Positions 59,575 to 64,000 of a DNA stretch of 64,000 nucleotides are shown one piece after another. The DNA is from Chitinophaga dinghuensis (GTDB lineage Bacteria; Bacteroidota; Bacteroidia; Chitinophagales; Chitinophagaceae): assembly GCF_003259435.1 (NCBI RefSeq), contig NZ_QLMA01000006.1, forward strand, positions 372,001-436,000, read 5' to 3'. The notes under the pieces were generated by a model, which ran no database searches, was not told the DNA's origin, and saw only the letters and a list, made by a program, of their open reading frames with translations. Numbering within the stretch: the stretch's first letter is position 1; every line of letters begins with the position of its first letter. The position numbers were made by a program, and so were the translations under genes.

Positions 59575-60099
59575 TTAGGCTTCCTGATGCAGATCTGATT
59601 GAGATACAGTCTTTTGTGTGAATTTGTTATGGAAAATAAATGTAATAACTAGGCCTAAAAGGCATCCGGCTACTACGGAAACGACCCTTTCAATAGCCGT
59701 ATCCCAAACATGTAAACCAGCCTCATGCGTCATCACAATAATAGTTGCCGCCAAGGCAGTACGGGTAGCCGCTTCCAGTTTTAATAAATTACAAAGTACT
59801 ACCGTTATCATTACGGCAATACTCATGACCACTACAATACCAATGTTCAATGCCAAATGAAGGTGAATGACAAATAAAAGGAAACCCGACAAAGCCCCGA
59901 TCAGATTAGCTTTGATACGTGTAACCGCCAGCGTAACCGCGTCAGATCCGTCCGGCGACAGCACCAGCATTACCGAAATTAGCACCCATACAGTATCTTT
60001 GTAGCCAATTAACCATGAAAGAAGGCTTACAATAATAACACCTGTAACGCATTTCGCTGCGTATATACTTACACGTTTGATTCTTTCTTTATCTGGCAT
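59575..60099 (-). CDS. FUSC-family (aromatic-acid-exporter-like) membrane protein
   Basis: The 174-residue protein has five to six hydrophobic helices with the pattern of the FUSC/ArAE family: AKCVTGVIIVSLLSWLIGYK, SVMLVLSPDGSDAVTLAVTR (a typical loop), a helix pair, then ERVVSVVAGCLLGLVITFIF. It is a half-length member lacking the cytoplasmic domain of full fusaric-acid-resistance proteins. It lies 54 nt upstream of the second PAP2 gene on the same strand. Confidence 0.8.
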   Translation of the reverse strand: MPDKERIKRVSIYAAKCVTGVIIVSLLSWLIGYKDTVWVLISVMLVLSPDGSDAVTLAVTRIKANLIGALSGFLLFVIHLHLALNIGIVVVMSIAVMITVVLCNLLKLEAATRTALAATIIVMTHEAGLHVWDTAIERVVSVVAGCLLGLVITFIFHNKFTQKTVSQSDLHQEA

Positions 60100-60140
60100 G
60101 GCGCAATGTTAACGATTTTTTGAATATAATAGTGAAACAG

Positions 60141-61211
60141 ATGAATTTACGGAAACCAGGCTTCCTGGCGGCTATCGCTTTGTTTGTACTACTGTTTACC
60201 AGTTGCATCAAGGATGCCCCGCTTAACCCGGAAGCAGACATTGACTCTTTTATCGTCGATAAGAAGTTCCTCACCAGCGACGTATTTATTGACCAGGCCA
60301 ACGCGAAAGTGTTGTTATACCTGAAAAAGAGCGCTTATGACAGTGGCATTGTGCCAAGAATTGTAGTAACGCCAGGCGCTACTATCACACCACCCACCGG
60401 AGATACGCTCCGATTTGATTCTACCGGAACCCAACAGTACACCGTCACTTCCCAAAGCGGGAAATACCATAAAGTGTACACTGTTAATGTTGTTAATATC
60501 GGTACATGGGCATGGGATTTTGAAAACTGGATGATTCAACCTACTTCCAAGTATCTCTATCCAATTGAACCAGATTCTACGCAGATATGGTCTTCCGGAA
60601 ACCCAGGCGTATCGCTGGCAGGCGTTCCAAAAGATCCATCTGCTTATCCACTACGCGATACTACAGAGGCTTATCACGGTAATTACTCCGCCGTTCTGGA
60701 AACACGTGGCGGTACTACCTTGTCAGGCATCATGGGTATAAGACTTTTTGCCGGTTCTCTTTATCTCGGCGTATTCGACAGTAAGTATGCACTCACGCAG
60801 CCACTGGCAGCTACACAGTTCGGACAGCCTTATCTGGGCCGGGCAGCCAGATTCACCGGATACTATAAATATCGCCCGGGAGCCGTTTACCAGAATAAAG
60901 CCGGAAAGCCTGTCGATGGCGCTATAGATTCCTGCTCTATCTATGCTGTGCTCTACAGAGGAACTACCCGCCTGGACGGTACCAATATTCATACATCCGA
61001 CAGAGTTGTGGCCGTTGCCCAGCTCCCCGACGGCTCTGCGAGAGGGAATTTCACCCGATTTGATCTGCCTTTCGTGTATAAACCAGGAGCTATAACCACT
61101 GGCAGCATGATGCTCGCTATTGTTATTTCTTCCAGTCAGAATGGCGATAAATACGAAGGGGCTATTGGCAGCCGCCTGCTGGTAGACAGTTTGAAGATTA
61201 TTCACGAATAA
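60141..61211 (+). CDS. PCMD-domain surface lipoprotein
   Basis: The 356-residue lipoprotein has the signal LRKPGFLAAIALFVLLFTSC. An Ig-like domain follows at about residues 30-120 (ANAKVLLYLKKSAYDSGIVP). The C-terminal domain starts at WAWDFENWMIQPTSKYLYPI and fits the PCMD (putative carbohydrate metabolism) family of Bacteroidota, with ARFTGYYKYRPGAVYQNKAG near the middle. ATG 60141 fits the lipoprotein signal; an upstream TTG adds seven residues. An outer-membrane barrel gene starts 15 nt after the stop. A surface role in sugar binding is suggested by the family. Confidence 0.82.
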   Translation: MNLRKPGFLAAIALFVLLFTSCIKDAPLNPEADIDSFIVDKKFLTSDVFIDQANAKVLLYLKKSAYDSGIVPRIVVTPGATITPPTGDTLRFDSTGTQQYTVTSQSGKYHKVYTVNVVNIGTWAWDFENWMIQPTSKYLYPIEPDSTQIWSSGNPGVSLAGVPKDPSAYPLRDTTEAYHGNYSAVLETRGGTTLSGIMGIRLFAGSLYLGVFDSKYALTQPLAATQFGQPYLGRAARFTGYYKYRPGAVYQNKAGKPVDGAIDSCSIYAVLYRGTTRLDGTNIHTSDRVVAVAQLPDGSARGNFTRFDLPFVYKPGAITTGSMMLAIVISSSQNGDKYEGAIGSRLLVDSLKIIHE

Positions 61212-61226
61212 AGAACCAACGCTACA

Positions 61227-61994
61227 ATGAGAAGAATATATAAAGTACTGATAGGTTTATTTTTGATAATCGCTGCTGCAGGATCTCTTCAGGCGCAGGA
61301 TACTACCCGCACTTTTAAACCTTTCCTGGAACATAGAATTATCGCAGGCTTTAACTTCGGCGCTACTGCTCCGGTGGGACTGCCTAATACCATTCGCGCT
61401 ATTAAGGGCTATTGGCCTGAATTTACGCCGGCACTGGGTTATGAGCTGTCATTACGCGCTACTCCTAAATGGGGCGCTGCAATAGGCGTGAAACTGGATT
61501 TTAAAGGAATGGGCACTAAAGATGAAGTGATGTATTTCCCAACGGTAATTACCGTTAAAGATGGTTCATCCACTGGTACTTTTGAAGGTACCTTCAGTGG
61601 TAAAAACAAAACCATTGTACGCAATGCTTATGTCACGTTCCCGGTAAGTGCGGTATTCACTCCTAATAACGACTGGCGTTTCTCCCTCGGAGGCTATTTC
61701 TCCTGGAAATTCAGCAGTAACTTCTACGGTACCGTTTCCGATGGCTATATCCGTAACGGAGGGCCTACCGGCGAAAAGATCATCGTGGATGAAGCCTCCT
61801 TCGATTTCGGCGGCGATGTACGCAAATTCGATGCAGGCCTGCAAGGTGGCGCAGAACGTAGAGTAGGTAAAAAGCTGAGCGTAATGGGAAATCTCTCCTG
61901 GGGCTTAACACCTGTGTTCCCGAAAGATTTCAAAGGACTCGACTTTCCACTTTATAACATCTATATGATGCTGGGGGTAAGCTATAAGATATAG
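61227..61994 (+). CDS. Outer-membrane beta-barrel protein (porin-like)
   Basis: The 255-residue protein has a signal peptide (MRRIYKVLIGLFLIIAAAGS, then LQAQ) and alternating amphipathic strands ending in IYMMLGVSYKI, a good C-terminal barrel strand. It resembles the small outer-membrane barrel proteins (OMP_b-brl/PorT-like) of Bacteroidota. It starts 15 nt after the PCMD lipoprotein gene, so the two are co-transcribed and may work together at the cell surface. Confidence 0.8.
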   Translation: MRRIYKVLIGLFLIIAAAGSLQAQDTTRTFKPFLEHRIIAGFNFGATAPVGLPNTIRAIKGYWPEFTPALGYELSLRATPKWGAAIGVKLDFKGMGTKDEVMYFPTVITVKDGSSTGTFEGTFSGKNKTIVRNAYVTFPVSAVFTPNNDWRFSLGGYFSWKFSSNFYGTVSDGYIRNGGPTGEKIIVDEASFDFGGDVRKFDAGLQGGAERRVGKKLSVMGNLSWGLTPVFPKDFKGLDFPLYNIYMMLGVSYKI

Positions 61995-62017
61995 AGAGAA
62001 TCGTGTCTCCCTAAACA

Positions 62018-62062
62018 AAATAAGAAAGCCGTTTCTACACATTAGAAACGGCTTTCTTATTT
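62018..62062. terminator. Long bidirectional terminator
   Basis: AAATAAGAAAGCCGTTTCTA (62018-62037) pairs perfectly over 20 bp with TAGAAACGGCTTTCTTATTT (62043-62062) around a 5-nt loop. The ends are A-rich and T-rich, so it can stop transcription from both sides. It separates the barrel gene from the convergent S10 peptidase gene. Confidence 0.93.
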
Positions 62063-62075
62063 GTATAAACTGCTA

Positions 62076-63614
62076 TTAGTATTTCGCAGCTGCGCCACCT
62101 TTAGGCGTGGATGCTTTAATAAATTCCCGGATATCTTCATTTCCGGTGCTAAGATCATCTTTACGCAGGTACATCATATGCCCGCTACGATAACCCTTCC
62201 AGGACAGCCTGTCTTTCAAACGGCCACCTGGGTCCAGCTGCCACATACTGTATTTGGCATTGAAATAATCGCAGGCGCCATCATAGTATCCAGACTGTAT
62301 CATCACATGCAGGTAAGGATTCTCGGCCATAGCCTGACGTAGATTCTCTCCTGAATTATCTCCGTTAAAATCCCATGGATGCACAGGACCCAGCATCTGG
62401 TATTTAAGATCTGTTTTGAATCCCAGTTCATCTCTTAAATACATATTGATAGCAGGTGTAAATGAATGTAACCAACTCATCAACTCAGGGTTGAAGTCCG
62501 GTCTTTCGCCAGCCAACTGACGGTCAATACCACGGTAGCGACTATCCAGTCTTCCCACTGTAAAGCCTTTATCTCTCAGTAATTCTTTCCAGAAGAAGTC
62601 CGTAGGCACATCCAGGTTATATTGTAGAATTACCTGTTCGGACAGTCCTGAATACCTGGCCATTTTCGCAGCAATCGCCTTACGCTTGGCATCATCCAGG
62701 AAAGCGCCCTGGCTAATAGCCGGGATCAGTTCATTGATAGTAAATGCTTCTACCTCAGGCAGCATAGCTGTCAGGTCTTTCTGTTGTAACTCCGGCGCTA
62801 ATGCCTTGTGATACCAGGCAGTAGCTGCGAAGTAAGGAAGACGCAGCGCCGCATTCACAGGGCCACTACGATTGATACCCAATTCAGTGGGCGATACGAG
62901 AATAACGCCATTCAGGTACATCCACTGGGCGTTTTGCAGTTCAAGGGCCAGACCTGCTACTCTTGTCGTACCATAACTTTCGCCAATCAGATATTTAGGA
63001 GAGGCCCAACGGCTATTGCGGGAGACAAAAGTATTAATCCATTCCGCCAGATACCTCATGTCGGCATTTACGCCAAAGAACTTTTCCCGGGGCGTATCTT
63101 TTGATACTATGCGGGAGAAGCCCGTGTTTACTGGGTCTACATATAATATATCTGCTACATCCAGGATCGACTGATTGTTTTCGTGTATGCCATAGGGTTG
63201 TACCGGATAACCTTCTTCATCTATATTCAGCAACCTGGGGCCAGTATAGGCTATCTGCATCCATACGGAGGCAGAGCCAGGACCGCCATTAAAGGAAATC
63301 ACCAAAGGACGTGTGCCTCTGTCTTTTACATCCGTTCTTTCATAATAGTTGAAGAAGATTCCTGCCAGCGCTTTACCATTCTCATCCCATACCGGTTGTG
63401 TTCCGGAGGTTACCTTATAGGAGATTTTCTGTCCTTTAATCGTGACCTCATGCTGACTAGTGATAGTGGTATCAGGGTTGAGGGTCACTGATGGTTTGGC
63501 GGATTCTCCGGCCACTGGAGCGGGTTTGTTGGCTTTCTGCTGCGCCATCACTGTAGTGGCGCTGATACCGCTGATCAGCAGTGGGATCAGCAGGTGCTTT
63601 TTAAGTGGGTTCAT
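62076..63614 (-). CDS. S10 family serine carboxypeptidase-like protein
   Basis: The 512-residue exported peptidase starts at ATG 63614 with a signal peptide (MNPLKKHLLIPLLISGISAT, then TVMAQ). It has the alpha/beta-hydrolase fold with the family segments NGGPGSASVWMQ, DPVNTGFSR and the nucleophile in GESYGTTR. The Asp lies in the SGYYDGACDYFNAKY region and the His in YRSGHMMYLRKDDLS. S10 enzymes remove C-terminal amino acids, mostly at acidic pH. It stands alone, with a strong shared terminator. Confidence 0.93.
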   Translation of the reverse strand: MNPLKKHLLIPLLISGISATTVMAQQKANKPAPVAGESAKPSVTLNPDTTITSQHEVTIKGQKISYKVTSGTQPVWDENGKALAGIFFNYYERTDVKDRGTRPLVISFNGGPGSASVWMQIAYTGPRLLNIDEEGYPVQPYGIHENNQSILDVADILYVDPVNTGFSRIVSKDTPREKFFGVNADMRYLAEWINTFVSRNSRWASPKYLIGESYGTTRVAGLALELQNAQWMYLNGVILVSPTELGINRSGPVNAALRLPYFAATAWYHKALAPELQQKDLTAMLPEVEAFTINELIPAISQGAFLDDAKRKAIAAKMARYSGLSEQVILQYNLDVPTDFFWKELLRDKGFTVGRLDSRYRGIDRQLAGERPDFNPELMSWLHSFTPAINMYLRDELGFKTDLKYQMLGPVHPWDFNGDNSGENLRQAMAENPYLHVMIQSGYYDGACDYFNAKYSMWQLDPGGRLKDRLSWKGYRSGHMMYLRKDDLSTGNEDIREFIKASTPKGGAAAKY

Positions 63615-63694
63615 GTGATTTAGATCTTGATTGTACGGTAAGATTGCACAAATAGATCTTAAATACAAGCGCTTTTCTCTGAGCGGAAAAATGG

Positions 63695-64000
63695 CTATTC
63701 CTCCGGCGGAATACTTTTACTCAAATGCTGATAATCAGAAGGACGCTTACCTGTTAATTTGAAGAAAGTATTACTAAAGGCGGAAACACTGTTATAGCCC
63801 GTATCCCAGGCAATTTCACTGATTGTTTTATCTGTTTCAATAAGATAACCCATTGCCCGCGACATACGGGCCAGTTTAAGATACTGGAAAAAGGAAATAT
63901 CCATGTTGGAACGGAACATTCTCGTAAGGGTACGCTCGCTGGTATTAAACTGATGGCATACACTCTCCATAGACAATGGCTCGGCGAGGTTTTCCTGGAT
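63695..64000 (-). CDS. AraC-family transcriptional regulator (C-terminal part, runs off the window)
   Basis: The frame runs open to the window edge (codons IQENLAEPL before MESVCHQFN), so this is the 3' part of a longer gene. It encodes the double helix-turn-helix DNA-binding domain: SMESVCHQFNTSERTLTRMF as the first motif and ISEIAWDTGYNSVSAFSNTF followed by FKLTGKRPSDYQ as the second, more conserved one. The sensor domain lies beyond the window. It lies 80 nt upstream of the S10 peptidase start on the same strand, so a regulatory link is possible. Confidence 0.9.
   Translation of the reverse strand: MQENLAEPLSMESVCHQFNTSERTLTRMFRSNMDISFFQYLKLARMSRAMGYLIETDKTISEIAWDTGYNSVSAFSNTFFKLTGKRPSDYQHLSKSIPPEE

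Overview
The window looks like chromosomal DNA of a Bacteroidota bacterium, most likely Chitinophagaceae (Chitinophaga-like). This placement is inferred from content. Several starts are preceded by the Bacteroidota -7 box TAnnTTTG. There is an OMP_b-brl-type TonB receptor with a carboxypeptidase-like regulatory domain, a PCMD-domain surface lipoprotein, a DUF6660 protein heading a metal-efflux operon, a LytTR regulator, and intergenic repeats built on GCGCAAAG. No rRNA, tRNA, phage, transposase or CRISPR array was seen.

Layout. 1-7.4 kb is housekeeping: a DUF721 (DciA-like) gene and recF on the minus strand; pyruvate dehydrogenase E1 alpha, a membrane-anchored TPR protein, ribH, a LutA-like protein, an EVE-domain protein and a sirtuin on the plus strand; then a saccharopine-dehydrogenase-like gene. 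7.8-11.8 kb holds gyrA and a periplasmic TPR protein. 11.8-13.5 kb is a repeat-rich stretch in which a phosphotransferase gene lies between two arrays of one repeat family in opposite orientation. 13.5-21 kb (minus strand) carries a GH18-deacetylase-GT2 fusion protein, a hybrid histidine kinase, two Lys/Ala-rich exported peptides and a LytTR response regulator. 21.1-29.1 kb is a divalent-metal efflux operon: Cys-rich DUF6660 protein, RND pump, outer-membrane factor, adaptor lipoprotein and P-type ATPase. 29.2-33.5 kb has an unknown exported protein and the mgtC / DUF763 / endonuclease V operon. 33.7-43.4 kb holds a possible 29-residue lipoprotein, an MsbA-like exporter, a thioesterase, a TonB-dependent receptor, a DUF695-RraB protein, a BamA-like barrel and a nitronate monooxygenase. 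43.5-50 kb (minus) has a glycolipid-binding-domain protein, an FdhF/YdeP oxidoreductase, fdhD, a CurA-like reductase and an ABC-2 exporter. 50.1-57.4 kb has a YpfJ-type metalloprotease, pncB, a Kv-type channel with a zinc ribbon, and a plus-strand run of MarR, MFS, DinB, NAPE-PLD-like and PAP2 genes. 57.4-64 kb has two small membrane-anchored unknowns, a second PAP2 protein, a FUSC-like protein, a PCMD lipoprotein with a barrel protein, an S10 peptidase and the 3' part of an AraC-type regulator.

Most convergent gene pairs are separated by long hairpins that can terminate in both directions. The observation I find most worth following is the DUF763 protein. It ends in QLSLF, which matches the consensus bacterial sliding-clamp-binding pentapeptide, has a helix-hairpin-helix-like GVGPRT segment, and is encoded 15 nt upstream of endonuclease V. 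Together these suggest an uncharacterised clamp-associated DNA repair factor.
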